Positions 29,889-38,016 of a stretch of 64,000 nucleotides of DNA are shown one piece after another. Numbering within the stretch: the stretch's first letter is position 1; every line of letters begins with the position of its first letter. The stretch comes from Actinoplanes lobatus (GTDB lineage: Bacteria; Actinomycetota; Actinomycetes; Mycobacteriales; Micromonosporaceae), in NCBI RefSeq assembly GCF_014205215.1, contig NZ_JACHNC010000001.1:8614501-8678500 (forward strand), read 5' to 3'. Made by a program: the position numbers and the translations under genes. The notes below the pieces were generated by a model. The model was not told where the DNA came from and did not search any database. It worked only from the letters and a program-made list of their open reading frames with translations.

Positions 29889-29901
29889 TAGGATCACCGG
29901 C

Positions 29902-30474
29902 GTGGCACGTTGGGAGCCGGGCGCCGGCGGCCGTCTCGCGGAGGCGGCCATGCAGCTGTACGTGGAACGCGGCTACGACGAGACCACGGTGGCCGATATC
30001 GCCCAGCGGGCCGGGGTCACCGCGCGCACCTTCTTCCGTCACTTCGCCGACAAGCGCGAGGTGCTGTTCGCCGGTTCCGAGCCGCTGCGGGACGCCCTCG
30101 TACGAGCGGTGGCCGACGCCCCGGCCGCAGCGGCGCCGTTGACCGCGGTCGCCGCCGCCCTGGACGCGTCCACCGCCTTCCTGGGCCGCGACCACGCCCA
30201 TTCCCGGCGCCGCCAGTCGATCATCGACGCCCACCCCGAACTCCAGGAACGCGAGCTGATCAAGATGGCCCGGCTGGGCGCGGCCGTGGCCGGCGGGCTG
30301 CGCGACCGTGGCGTGACCGATCCGGAGGCCACGCTCGCCGCCGAGGCCGGGATGGTGGTGCTGCGGGTGGCGTTCGAGCGGTGGGTCGCCGACGTCGAGC
30401 CGGGCGACCTGCGGGCGCTGATGCGCGAGACGATGGCCGCGCTGCGGGCTACCGCCGGAACTGCTGCGGCGTAG
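29902..30474 (+). CDS. TetR-family transcriptional regulator
   Basis: A 190-residue regulator. The N-terminal helix-turn-helix (about residues 8-55) is typical: RLAEAAMQLYVERGYDETTVADIAQRAGVTARTFFRHFADKREVLF. The C-terminal ligand domain (60-185) is helical and ends in MRETMAALRA. I chose GTG 29902 with an AGGA site. An in-frame ATG at 29884 would lie inside the second operator. It probably represses itself and the divergent epimerase/SnoaL genes through the paired palindromes. Its last 26 bp overlap the converging AraC gene. Confidence 0.9.
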   Translation: MARWEPGAGGRLAEAAMQLYVERGYDETTVADIAQRAGVTARTFFRHFADKREVLFAGSEPLRDALVRAVADAPAAAAPLTAVAAALDASTAFLGRDHAHSRRRQSIIDAHPELQERELIKMARLGAAVAGGLRDRGVTDPEATLAAEAGMVVLRVAFERWVADVEPGDLRALMRETMAALRATAGTAAA

Positions 30475-31408
30475 AACCGCGCTCCCGCTTGAACGCGACG
30501 GTGAAAGCGAACGCGTTGGCGTACCCCACCTGCCGGGCGATCGAGGCGATCGTCGCGTCGGTGTCCCGCAGGGCCCCGGCCGCCAGATCCAGCCGCCACT
30601 GCGTCAGATAGGTCATCGGCGGCTGCCCGACCAGCGTGGTGAACCGCCGCGCGAACGCCGCCCGGGACGCGCCGGTGGCGGCCGCCAGCGACGCGACCGT
30701 CCATGACCGGGCCGGATCGTCGTGCATGATCCGCAGCGCCGCGCCGACCAGCGGGTCGCCGTGCGCGCGGTACCAGCCGGGCGGGTCGGCGGCCGGGCGC
30801 GCGAACCAGCCCCGCAGCGCGGCGACCAGCGCCAGGTCCAGCAGCCGGTCGAGCACCACCTGTTGACCCGGTTCGTCCCGTTCCACCTCGGCGGAGAGCA
30901 GATCCATGATCGACGACTGGACGTGCTCGCGCTCCACGTGCACGACCCGCGGGAGCGCGGCCAGCAGGCGGCCGCTGACCGAACCGGAGACCTGGTAGGT
31001 GCCGCTGGCCAGCAGCGTCGCGCCGTCGCCGGGGCCGCCGAGCCGGGCCGCCAAGGTACGCGTCTTGGTGTCTGCGGTGATGTCGAAGCCGTCGGCGGTC
31101 ATCAGGCGATTTTCCGGGTGCACGAAGACATCCGGACACGTGCCGGGATCGTCGGCCACCGTGTAGGGCTGCGGGCCCTGCACGATCGCCACGTCCCCGG
31201 TGCGCAGGAGCGTCGGTTCACCCTCGTCGGGCACGACCCACGCCTGTCCGCGCAGCGGGGCGGCCAGGGCCAGCGGCGCCCGGTCGACGATCCGCAGCCC
31301 CCACGGCGGGTCGAGGGTGGCCTGACAGAAGGCGGCGGTGTGCGCGCGTACCCCGCCTAAAAGGTCTCCCAGCGGATCCATGAGGCCGAAGCGTAGACGC
31401 TCAGACAT
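30449..31408 (-). CDS. AraC-family regulator with cupin-like sensor domain
   Basis: A 319-residue protein. Residues 1-170 form the 'AraC_binding_2/cupin_6' type sensor, with LLGGVRAHTAAFCQATLDPPWGLRI, GDVAIVQGPQPYTVADDP and LLASGTYQVSGSVSGRLLAALP. Residues 215-315 form the double helix-turn-helix, with WTVASLAAATGASRAAFARRFTTLVGQPPMTYLTQWRLDLAAG and ASIARQVGYANAFAFTVAFKRERGSTPQQFRR. This subtype is very often divergent from one oxidoreductase, as here (NmrA-like gene at 31484). The start is ATG 31408; nearby in-frame ATGs at 31381 and 31429 cannot be excluded. Confidence 0.9.
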   Translation of the reverse strand: MSERLRFGLMDPLGDLLGGVRAHTAAFCQATLDPPWGLRIVDRAPLALAAPLRGQAWVVPDEGEPTLLRTGDVAIVQGPQPYTVADDPGTCPDVFVHPENRLMTADGFDITADTKTRTLAARLGGPGDGATLLASGTYQVSGSVSGRLLAALPRVVHVEREHVQSSIMDLLSAEVERDEPGQQVVLDRLLDLALVAALRGWFARPAADPPGWYRAHGDPLVGAALRIMHDDPARSWTVASLAAATGASRAAFARRFTTLVGQPPMTYLTQWRLDLAAGALRDTDATIASIARQVGYANAFAFTVAFKRERGSTPQQFRR

Positions 31409-31483
31409 GCGAACGATCCCAGCGGACATGGATCGTCTCACCCCTCGCCGAAAGACTGTAATCACCAATCGAGGGAGGCACAC

Positions 31484-32308
31484 ATGTTCGCTGTCACCGG
31501 GATCACCGGCCGCGTCGGCGGCGCGGCCGCGCAGGCGCTTCTCGCCGCGGGCGCGCCGGTCCGGGCCGTCGTCCGCAACCCCGCGTCGGCCCACCCCGGC
31601 GGAGACGTCGCGGTTTCCGACCTTTCTGATCGTACGGGTCTGAGCACCGCGTTCTCCGGTTGCCGCGGCGCGTTCGTGATGCTGCCGTTCACCGGCGGAG
31701 CCGAGCCCACCATGATCGAGGCGATCGCCGGCGCGGTGGCCGACAGTGGCGTGCCGCACGTGGTGATGCTGTCGTCGATCGGCGCCGACCTGCCCGACGG
31801 CACCGGCCCGATCCGCTGGCTGCACCGCCTGGAGCAGGCGCTGCACGCGACCGGCGCCCGGGTCACCGCGATCCGGTCGCCGCACTTCCAGGAGAAGGCC
31901 CTGGAGACCGGGGCCGTCGAGTCCGGCGTCTACCCGGTCTTCGCCGACTCGGCCGACGTGCCGCTGCCGATGGCCGCGACCGTCGACGTGGGCGCGGCCG
32001 CCGCACGGGCGCTGCTCACCCCGCCCGCCGCGAGCGAGGCCGTCGACCTGGAGGCGCCCGCCTACACCGAGCGGCAGGTCGCCGAGATCCTGGGCAAACT
32101 GCTCGGCCGGGAGCTCGCCGTGGTCACCGTCCCGCAGCCCGCCTGGCTCGGCGCGCTGACCGGCGCCGGGCTGCCCCCGGAACTCGCCTCCGAGCTGGCC
32201 GCCCTGTACGACGCCGACAACCGGGGCATTCTGCGGCCGTGCGGCGATCGCCGGGTGCGCTGCGTCACCGAACTGGAACAGACACTGCGGGGTCTGCTCG
32301 CACGATGA
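31484..32308 (+). CDS. NAD(P)H-binding NmrA-like/quinone-oxidoreductase-type protein
   Basis: A 274-residue atypical SDR with a strong ribosome site (GAGGGAGG). It starts MFAVTGITGRVGGAAAQALLAAGAPVRAVVRNP, the NmrA/QorB-like cofactor loop TGITGRVG. GCRGAFVMLPF and VVMLSSIGAD follow, then TAIRSPHFQEKAL and the substrate-side YTERQVAEILGKLLGRELAVV. Such proteins reduce quinones or act as NADP(H)-sensing regulators, and residues alone do not decide between these. It is controlled most likely by the divergent AraC regulator (75-bp gap). A diguanylate cyclase/phosphodiesterase gene follows on the same strand. Confidence 0.87.
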   Translation: MFAVTGITGRVGGAAAQALLAAGAPVRAVVRNPASAHPGGDVAVSDLSDRTGLSTAFSGCRGAFVMLPFTGGAEPTMIEAIAGAVADSGVPHVVMLSSIGADLPDGTGPIRWLHRLEQALHATGARVTAIRSPHFQEKALETGAVESGVYPVFADSADVPLPMAATVDVGAAAARALLTPPAASEAVDLEAPAYTERQVAEILGKLLGRELAVVTVPQPAWLGALTGAGLPPELASELAALYDADNRGILRPCGDRRVRCVTELEQTLRGLLAR

Positions 32309-32387
32309 GTTCCCCCACCCTCAACTCTCGCCGGTGCGCGCCGATCGTGCGAATACGTCGGACATGGCAGAGGTGAGGGGAGGTCAT

Positions 32388-34616
32388 GTGGCTGGGCCGT
32401 GGTGGTTGACGAGGTTCGCCGTACTGATGGCCGTCGCCGAGGTCGTGCTCATCGTGGCCGGGACCCGGGCCGCGTACCCGGTGCTGCTGGTCTGGGTCCC
32501 GGCCGTGGCCGGGCTCGCGGCCGCGGTCACCGCTTTCCGTGGCGCCGCGGTCCGTACCGGCGGCGACCTGCGCGCCTTCTGGCGGCGGGTGGCCGTGGCC
32601 ATGGGCTTCGTGCTGCTGGCCGGGATCAGCCAGGCCATCGACGTCCTCACTCTGCCCTGGTCCGGGATGCCGCCGATCGGCACGCGCACCCTCTGCCTGT
32701 ACGTGGTGGGCACCGTCCTGGCGATCACGGCGCTGCTGCGGTTGCCGGACGGCGGGCGCACCTGGCGTCAACTGCTCACGGCGGTGCTCGACGTCGCCGT
32801 GGTCGCGGTGACCGGCGGCATCGCCACGTCGCAGTACATCGGCTGGTTCATGAACCGCTTCGGGGTCAGCGAGTCGGCCTGGTGGCTGAACATCGCGATG
32901 ATCGCGATCGCGGTGGCCGGCGCCGTGGTCGTCGTCAAGATCATGACCCTGCGGCGCAGCCCGATCCCCCGGGCCTCGCTCTGGTGGCTGGCCCCGATCG
33001 GGCTCGCCGGACCGCTGTCCACCCTGCTGATGACCGCGCTGCGGCCCTGGCCGCACCTCAACGGCAGCGCCGCCGTACTGCCGTTCGTCGGTCTGTTCGG
33101 CGCGCTCGCCGCCCACGCGCAGCACCGCCGGCTGGCCGCCGGCGGTGGCGGTTCCCCCTGGATCGCACACCCGTCGGCCGGCCGGCGCGGCAGCGCCGTG
33201 CCACTGGTCGCCACCGGCCTGATCAGCCTCCTGGTCGCCGTCGTCTTCCTGCGCACCGGGCACCTGAGCACGGTCCAGGTGGCCGGCACCACCATGCTGC
33301 TGCTGCTCGTGGTGGCCCGGCAGGCGATCGCGCTCGCCGAGAACAACAGCCTGCTCGACACGGTCGCCCGGCAGGCCATGCAGGACGAGCTGACCGGCCT
33401 GTTCAGCCGCCGCTACTTCACCGAGGCCGTCGCGTCCACCACCGGACCGCACACCGTGGTGCTGATCGACCTCAAAGAATTCCGGGCGATCAACGACGGC
33501 CTCGGACCGGCCGCCGGCGACGCGCTGCTCACCGCGTACGCCGAACGTCTCACCACCCTGGCCGGCCGCCACGCCGTGGTCGCCCGGCTCGGCGGCGACG
33601 AGTTCGGCCTCCTGCTGACCGCCGCACCCGACACCGTGGACCGGCTGCTCACGTCCGGCGCCGAGCCGCTGTCCGCCGCCGGTCACGAACTGCTGGTCGA
33701 GGTCTCCATCGGCGTCACGGACGGCGACGCCACCGACGCGGCCGACTCGTACCGGCGCGCCGAACTCGCGCTGCGCGAGGCGATGGCCGGCGCCGGCGGC
33801 CAGGTCGTCCGCTACGACGCCACCCTGGAACGGCAGCTCAGCCGCCGGGCGACCGTCGCCGCCGACCTGCGCCGGGGCCTGGCCGCGGGCGAATTCCACC
33901 TGCTCTACCAGCCGATCGTGAACCTGCCCGACGGCCGCCTGGTCGGCGTGGAATCGCTGGTCCGGTGGGGGGACATCTCGCCGGCCGGATTCATCCCCGT
34001 CGCCGAGGACACCGGCCTCATCGTCGAACTCGGTGCCTGGATCCTGGACACCGCGTGCGCACAGGCCGCCGAATGGCGACACCGGCACGGACCGGACGCG
34101 CTGCGCTCGGTCGCCGTCAACGTGTCGGCCCGGCAGCTGCTCGACCCGGCACTGCCCGAGATCGTGGCCGCCGCCCTGGCCCGGCACGACCTGCCGGCGC
34201 GACAGCTCACCATCGAGATCACCGAGACCGCCGTATTCGGTGGCGGCCGCGCCCTGGCCAGCGTCACCGCGCTCTCCGAGCTGGGCGTCAACATCGCCCT
34301 GGACGACTTCGGCACCGGCCACTCGTCGCTGGGCCTGCTGCGCACCTGCCCGGTCGACGCCATCAAGGTCGACAAGTCGTTCGTCGACGGCCTGGGCGGC
34401 AGCCCCCAGCAGGAGGCGATCGCGATCGCGCTGACCGGCATCGCCGAGACGATGGGCCTGCGCACCGTGGCCGAGGGCGTCGAAACCGCCGAACAGGCCC
34501 AGCGGCTGTACGAGCTGGGCTACCGCCAGGCGCAGGGCTTCCACTTCGCCCGCCCGCTGCCCGCCGAGGCCATCGACGAGATGCTGGGCGCCCAGCAGAA
34601 CCGGATAGCCGCCTGA
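32388..34616 (+). CDS. Membrane GGDEF-EAL protein (c-di-GMP turnover)
   Basis: A protein of about 742 residues. Residues 1-310 contain roughly eight or nine hydrophobic segments, a membrane sensor like those of other actinobacterial multi-span GGDEF-EAL proteins. The GGDEF domain (about 330-480) has DELTGLFSRRYF and an intact ARLGGDEFG. The EAL domain (about 495-740) has GVESLVRWGD (Ser in place of Ala in EAL), NVSARQL, ITETAVFGGG, LDDFGTGHSSLGLL, IKVDKSFVDGL and VAEGVETAEQA. Residues for c-di-GMP synthesis and breakdown both look present. The start is GTG 32388 behind GGGGAGG; an ATG eight codons earlier lacks a ribosome site. A 46-bp tandem repeat covers the stop codon. Confidence 0.92.
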   Translation: MAGPWWLTRFAVLMAVAEVVLIVAGTRAAYPVLLVWVPAVAGLAAAVTAFRGAAVRTGGDLRAFWRRVAVAMGFVLLAGISQAIDVLTLPWSGMPPIGTRTLCLYVVGTVLAITALLRLPDGGRTWRQLLTAVLDVAVVAVTGGIATSQYIGWFMNRFGVSESAWWLNIAMIAIAVAGAVVVVKIMTLRRSPIPRASLWWLAPIGLAGPLSTLLMTALRPWPHLNGSAAVLPFVGLFGALAAHAQHRRLAAGGGGSPWIAHPSAGRRGSAVPLVATGLISLLVAVVFLRTGHLSTVQVAGTTMLLLLVVARQAIALAENNSLLDTVARQAMQDELTGLFSRRYFTEAVASTTGPHTVVLIDLKEFRAINDGLGPAAGDALLTAYAERLTTLAGRHAVVARLGGDEFGLLLTAAPDTVDRLLTSGAEPLSAAGHELLVEVSIGVTDGDATDAADSYRRAELALREAMAGAGGQVVRYDATLERQLSRRATVAADLRRGLAAGEFHLLYQPIVNLPDGRLVGVESLVRWGDISPAGFIPVAEDTGLIVELGAWILDTACAQAAEWRHRHGPDALRSVAVNVSARQLLDPALPEIVAAALARHDLPARQLTIEITETAVFGGGRALASVTALSELGVNIALDDFGTGHSSLGLLRTCPVDAIKVDKSFVDGLGGSPQQEAIAIALTGIAETMGLRTVAEGVETAEQAQRLYELGYRQAQGFHFARPLPAEAIDEMLGAQQNRIAA

Positions 34617-34718
34617 GACTCGCACGGTGCTCGGCATCCAGCGGGACCGGGCGGCCGCCTGAGACTCTCACGATGCTCGGCACGAAGCCGGACCGGGCGG
34701 CCGCCTGAGACTTTCGCC
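34581..34718. repeat. 46-bp tandem repeat, three copies, covering a stop codon
   Basis: Copies start at 34581, 34627 and 34673. Each contains TGCTCGGC or TGCTGGGC near its start and a conserved C-C-G-C-C-TGAGACT block near its end; copies 2 and 3 share GACCGGGCGGCCGCCTGAGA. Copy 1 encodes the last residues and stop of the GGDEF-EAL protein, so its 3' end was duplicated into the gap before the methyltransferase gene (34738). The unit is not a multiple of three. Confidence 0.85.
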
Positions 34719-34737
34719 GGTGTGATTGCGTGGGCGC

Positions 34738-35373
34738 ATGCTGCTCGATGATCAGGCCCTGCACGTGTCGTCGGTGGTCGCGAACAACGCGATGAACCGG
34801 GAACGGCAACTGTCCGGGGTGAACAGTTACGCCAAGGTGCTCGGGTTCGATCCGGTGGAACTGCTGGCCGGAACAGACCGTTCCTGGCTGGACCTGTGCT
34901 GCGGCAGCGGCCGGGCGCTGATCCAGGCCGCTGCCCGCCTCGACGAGGCCACGATCGTCGGGGTCGACCTGGTCGACGCGTTCGCGCCCGGCACCGGACC
35001 GGAACTGATCGCCGCGCCGGTCGAAACGTGGACCCCGGACCGAACGTTCGACCTGATCACCTGCGTGCACGGGCTGCACTACGTCGGGGACAAGCTCGGG
35101 ATGCTCGTACGAATCCTGAAATGGCTGAAACCCGGCGGAAGGTTCGTCGCGGACCTGGACCTGACGAGCATCCGGATGACCGGCGGCCGCCCCGCCGGCC
35201 GGCGCCTGACCACACTGCTACGGGCAGCCGGGATCGAGTACGACGCCCGCCGTCACCGCATCAGCCGCACCGGCCCGCGCGAACTCGCCCTGCCGTACGT
35301 CTATCTCGGCGCGGACGACCGCGCCGGACCGAACTACACCGGCCAGCCAGCCGTCCACTCCTACTACCGATGA
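34738..35373 (+). CDS. Class I SAM-dependent methyltransferase
   Basis: A 211-residue protein with a compact Rossmann-type methyltransferase fold: motif I LDLCCGSGRALIQAA (about residues 46-60), acidic motif II ATIVGVDLVDAF, motif IV FDLITCVHGLHYVGDKLGML and post-motif LKPGGRFVADLDL. The tail (HRISRTGPRELALPYVYLGADD) is short and unfamiliar. The methyl acceptor is unknown. The ATG at 34738 lacks a strong ribosome site and comes immediately after the 46-bp tandem repeats, so its native upstream region may have been altered. It stands between a c-di-GMP gene and a converging HxlR gene. Confidence 0.85.
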   Translation: MLLDDQALHVSSVVANNAMNRERQLSGVNSYAKVLGFDPVELLAGTDRSWLDLCCGSGRALIQAAARLDEATIVGVDLVDAFAPGTGPELIAAPVETWTPDRTFDLITCVHGLHYVGDKLGMLVRILKWLKPGGRFVADLDLTSIRMTGGRPAGRRLTTLLRAAGIEYDARRHRISRTGPRELALPYVYLGADDRAGPNYTGQPAVHSYYR

Positions 35374-35392
35374 CCGATACAGATCATGCGGA

Positions 35393-35761
35393 TCACCCGC
35401 GCGACCCGGCGGAGTCGTAGGCGGCCCGCGCCGCGTCCACCGCTGGCAAATTGTCGGAGGCCCACGTCGACAGGTGCGCGAAGAGCGGCCCCAGACTGCG
35501 GCCCAGGTCACTGATCTCGTACTCCACCCGGGGCGGCACCTCCGGATAGTACGTCCGGGTGATCAGGCCGTCGCGTTCCAGCTGCCGCAGCCGCTGGGTC
35601 AGCACCTTGGGCGTGATCGACGGGATGCGGCGTTCCAGCATGACGAAACGCTGACGGCCGAACTCCTGCAACGCCCACAGAATCGGCGTCGTCCAGCGAC
35701 TGAACACGATGTCGACCACCGGAGCGATCGGGCAGGCCTGTTCGGGATCTGTCCCATGCAT
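35393..35761 (-). CDS. HxlR-family transcriptional regulator
   Basis: A 122-residue winged-helix protein with the HxlR signature: CPIAPVVDIVFSRWTTPILWALQEFGRQRFVMLERRIPSITPKVLTQRLRQLERDGLI and YYPEVPPRVEYEISDLGRSLGPLFAHLSTWA. The Cys in HGTDPEQACP lies where redox- or aldehyde-sensing HxlR/YodB-type members keep a reactive Cys, so thiol-based sensing is possible. It is divergent from an NmrA-like oxidoreductase with 94 bp between starts and short palindromes in that gap. It likely controls itself and that gene. Confidence 0.9.
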   Translation of the reverse strand: MHGTDPEQACPIAPVVDIVFSRWTTPILWALQEFGRQRFVMLERRIPSITPKVLTQRLRQLERDGLITRTYYPEVPPRVEYEISDLGRSLGPLFAHLSTWASDNLPAVDAARAAYDSAGSRG

Positions 35762-35785
35762 CCTCACAGGATAGCCACTCTCCTC

Positions 35786-35803
35786 TAGGTACCTACTATT
35801 ACC
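35786..35803. promoter_or_regulatory. Candidate HxlR operator
   Basis: A 10-bp palindrome TAGGTACCTA (35786-35795) overlaps a GGTA-N8-TACC arrangement (35788-35803) in an AT-enriched gap between the divergent HxlR and NmrA-like genes. The position and twofold symmetry suit a winged-helix dimer. Confidence 0.5.
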
Positions 35804-35855
35804 AGGAATGTAGCGTTCGGTCCGGCGTTGATCCATCGACGACAGGGAGCCGAAC

Positions 35856-36812
35856 ATGTACGCCATCACCGGAGCCACCGGCAACGTCGGGCGGCCGCTC
35901 ACCCAAACCCTCGCCGCTGCCGGAGCCAAGGTTCGCGCAATCTCCCGGCACGCCCCGGAAACACCATCCATCGGGCCAACCCCTCCTGGGCCGCTCGCCA
36001 CCAGGCCACTCGCCCCCGATGCGCTCCCCACCGGGGCGCTCACCACCGATGCGCTCCCCGCCGGGACGCTCGCCACCGGGGCGCTCGCCACCCAGATCGA
36101 ACATCATCGCGCCGACCTCGCGGATCCGGAGAGCCTGCGGGAGGCGGTGTCCGGAGCGGAGGCGTTCTTTCTGCTGGTCTCCGGTGCCGGCGCGCACCTC
36201 GACATCCCGGCGATCGTCGACGTGGTCCGGGCGGGAGGCGTCCGCCGGATCGTGGCCCTCTCCTCGCAGGCAGCCGGAACCAGGCCCAACTCGGCATCGC
36301 ACGCCCCACTGCGCGCGCTCGAGGACACCGTTCGCGGCTCCGGTCTGGAGTGGGTGCTGCTGCGGCCGGGAGGCTTCGTCTCCAACACCTTCGCCTGGGC
36401 CGAACAGGTACGCACGTCACGCACCGTCTCATCGCCTTTCGGCGATGTCGGCCTGCCGCTGGTCCATCTGGGCGACATCGCCGAGGTAGCCGCTGCGGCA
36501 CTCCAGGATCAAAGACACGACAAGCAGGTGTACGCCCTGACCGGCCCGAAACTGATCAGCCCCCGACAGCGGGCAGCAGATCTCGCGGCCGCTCTGGGCG
36601 AGCCGGTCCGGTTCATCGACCAGCCGGTCGAGGAAGCCCGCGAACAAATGCTGACCTTCATGCCCCCACCAGTGGTCGACGGCACCTTGGACATCATCGG
36701 CGCCCCCACCCCCGAGGAACAGCAGATCAGCCAGGCCGTGGAACAGGTGTTAGGCCGCCCACCCCGCACCTTCGCCGACTGGCTGTCCACCAACATCGAC
36801 GCCTTCCGCTGA
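35856..36812 (+). CDS. NmrA-family NAD(P)-binding protein with repeat insertion
   Basis: A 318-residue atypical SDR: MYAITGATGNVGRPLTQTLAAAGAKVRAISR (cofactor loop TGATGNVG), FFLLVSGAGAHLDIPAIVD, RRIVALSSQAAGTRPNS, LEWVLLRPGGFVSNTFAW and VHLGDIAEVAAAALQD. Unusual for the family is a stretch of about 40 residues (about 45-82) after beta-2, built from repeats of (D/G)-A-L-P-T-G-type units and encoded by a 30-bp tandem repeat. It probably forms a disordered surface loop. The remainder of the fold looks intact. It is divergent from an HxlR regulator, and the enzyme may reduce a quinone or carbonyl compound sensed by that regulator. Confidence 0.87.
   Translation: MYAITGATGNVGRPLTQTLAAAGAKVRAISRHAPETPSIGPTPPGPLATRPLAPDALPTGALTTDALPAGTLATGALATQIEHHRADLADPESLREAVSGAEAFFLLVSGAGAHLDIPAIVDVVRAGGVRRIVALSSQAAGTRPNSASHAPLRALEDTVRGSGLEWVLLRPGGFVSNTFAWAEQVRTSRTVSSPFGDVGLPLVHLGDIAEVAAAALQDQRHDKQVYALTGPKLISPRQRAADLAAALGEPVRFIDQPVEEAREQMLTFMPPPVVDGTLDIIGAPTPEEQQISQAVEQVLGRPPRTFADWLSTNIDAFR
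35988..36093. repeat. 30-bp in-frame tandem repeat inside the NmrA-like gene
   Basis: A unit beginning GATGCGCTCCCC and containing the half-unit GCGCTC(A/G)CCACC recurs with a 30-bp period (for example 36018 and 36048), with further degenerate 15-bp half units on both sides. It encodes the Ala/Leu/Pro/Thr loop of the protein and keeps the reading frame. Confidence 0.8.
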
Positions 36813-37042
36813 ACGGCGCCTCTCTCCCCTCAACAACGCCTGCCTACCACCCGACGAGGCTCATCGACCAACCGAACCCCCTCCCGGCGAAACCCGTCCC
36901 CCTCCCGGCGAAACCCGTCCCCACCCGACCGAAACCACCACCCCCGACGAAACTCATCCCCCGCCCAAGCAATCCACCACCCACCCGACGACACCCGTCC
37001 TCACAGGGCGGCAGGCACCGCCCGCCCGCTGCGATTGACCGG
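36813..37042. repeat. C-rich intergenic tract with 21-bp tandem repeats
   Basis: This converging-gene gap is strongly strand-asymmetric: long C and A runs and very few T on the plus strand. Two perfect 21-bp units containing CTCCCGGCGAAACCCGTCCCC start at 36881 and 36902, followed by decayed copies (CCCGACGAAACTCATCC, CCCGACGACACCCGTCC). The minus strand therefore has closely spaced G-runs (GGGGGACGGG, GGGAGGGGG) that could fold as a G-quadruplex. No gene with a start and ribosome site is present. Confidence 0.7.
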
Positions 37043-37897
37043 TTACCCGGCCGGGTCGGCGAACTCCTGCACACCGACGACCATCAGCAGAGCGAGCCGC
37101 TCGCGGGTCTCGTCGTCGGCCGGCGTGAACACGAGCAGCATCTGCCCCTGGTCGGGAGTCATCAGCGTCTCGCAGTCCATCCGCATCCAGCCCATCCGTG
37201 GATGGAGCAGCGTCTTGCGATCCGCCCGGCGCACCGCCACCTCGTGCTCGGCCCACCGGTAACGGAACTCGTCGGAGGCCGCCATCAACCGCTCGATCAG
37301 CCCGGTCACCTCCTCGTCCCCGGACCGCCGCCCGGCCGTCGCACGCAGGTCGGCCACCAACTGCCGGGCCTGCTGATCGTGCTCCTCGGGCGGATGGGCA
37401 GCGCGCGTCGCGGGCTCGGTGAACCAGCGATAGACCAGATAGCGGCGGTCACCGGTGCGACCACGCTGGTCACCCGCGAACAGCAGAGCCGCCCGATTCT
37501 GCGCGAGCACCTCCCCCAGGTCGGACATCACCAGCGCCGGGGTGTCACCGAGCAGGTCGAGCACGCGCAGCAGCCCGGCCCGCGCCAGGCGGGCCACCCC
37601 GGTGGCCGGTGGTGGCTGGTGCCCGGCCAGGTGGAACAGGTGGTCGCGCTCGTCGTCGGACAGGCGCAGCGCCCGGGCCAGCGCGACCAGCAGTTGCGTC
37701 GACGGCTGGCTGCTGCGGCCCTGCTCCAGGCGCACCACGTAGTCGACGGACATCCCGGCGAGCATCGCCACCTCCTCGCGGCGCAGCCCGACGGTCCGGC
37801 GGATGCCGCTGTCGGACAGGCCCACCTCGGTGGGACGGATCGCCGCGCGGCGGCGGCGCAGGAAGTCGGCGAGTTGCTCACGTTGCATGACGTCCAT
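37043..37897 (-). CDS. XRE-family regulator with MmyB-like ligand-binding domain
   Basis: A 284-residue regulator closely similar in layout to that at 6231-7076. The helix-turn-helix has RRTVGLRREEVAMLAGMSVDYVVRLEQGRSSQPS, and the MmyB domain has PALVMSDLGEVLAQNRAALLFAG and HPRMGWMRMDCETLMTPDQGQMLLVFTPADDETRERLALL. It is divergent from an aldo/keto reductase (119-bp gap containing a GGAGCG...CGCTCC inverted repeat), again the regulator-plus-oxidoreductase arrangement typical of the family. The start is ATG 37897 behind GGGGAG; an ATG three codons later is also possible. Confidence 0.92.
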   Translation of the reverse strand: MDVMQREQLADFLRRRRAAIRPTEVGLSDSGIRRTVGLRREEVAMLAGMSVDYVVRLEQGRSSQPSTQLLVALARALRLSDDERDHLFHLAGHQPPPATGVARLARAGLLRVLDLLGDTPALVMSDLGEVLAQNRAALLFAGDQRGRTGDRRYLVYRWFTEPATRAAHPPEEHDQQARQLVADLRATAGRRSGDEEVTGLIERLMAASDEFRYRWAEHEVAVRRADRKTLLHPRMGWMRMDCETLMTPDQGQMLLVFTPADDETRERLALLMVVGVQEFADPAG

Positions 37898-38016
37898 GCT
37901 GCTCCCCGCCTTTGCACGTAGCCAGGGAGCGCTTATCCCAGGCTCAACGCTCCGCTTTTCGTACACCGACCCGCCCCGCACTGTGGAGAGCACACCGACG
38001 AGCGAGAGGCACCACG

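Noticed and set aside
36841..37010. Regularly spaced repeats that might be a CRISPR array
   Set aside because: The period is only 21 bp, spacers are absent, copies decay quickly and no cas gene is present; it is a simple C-rich tandem repeat.
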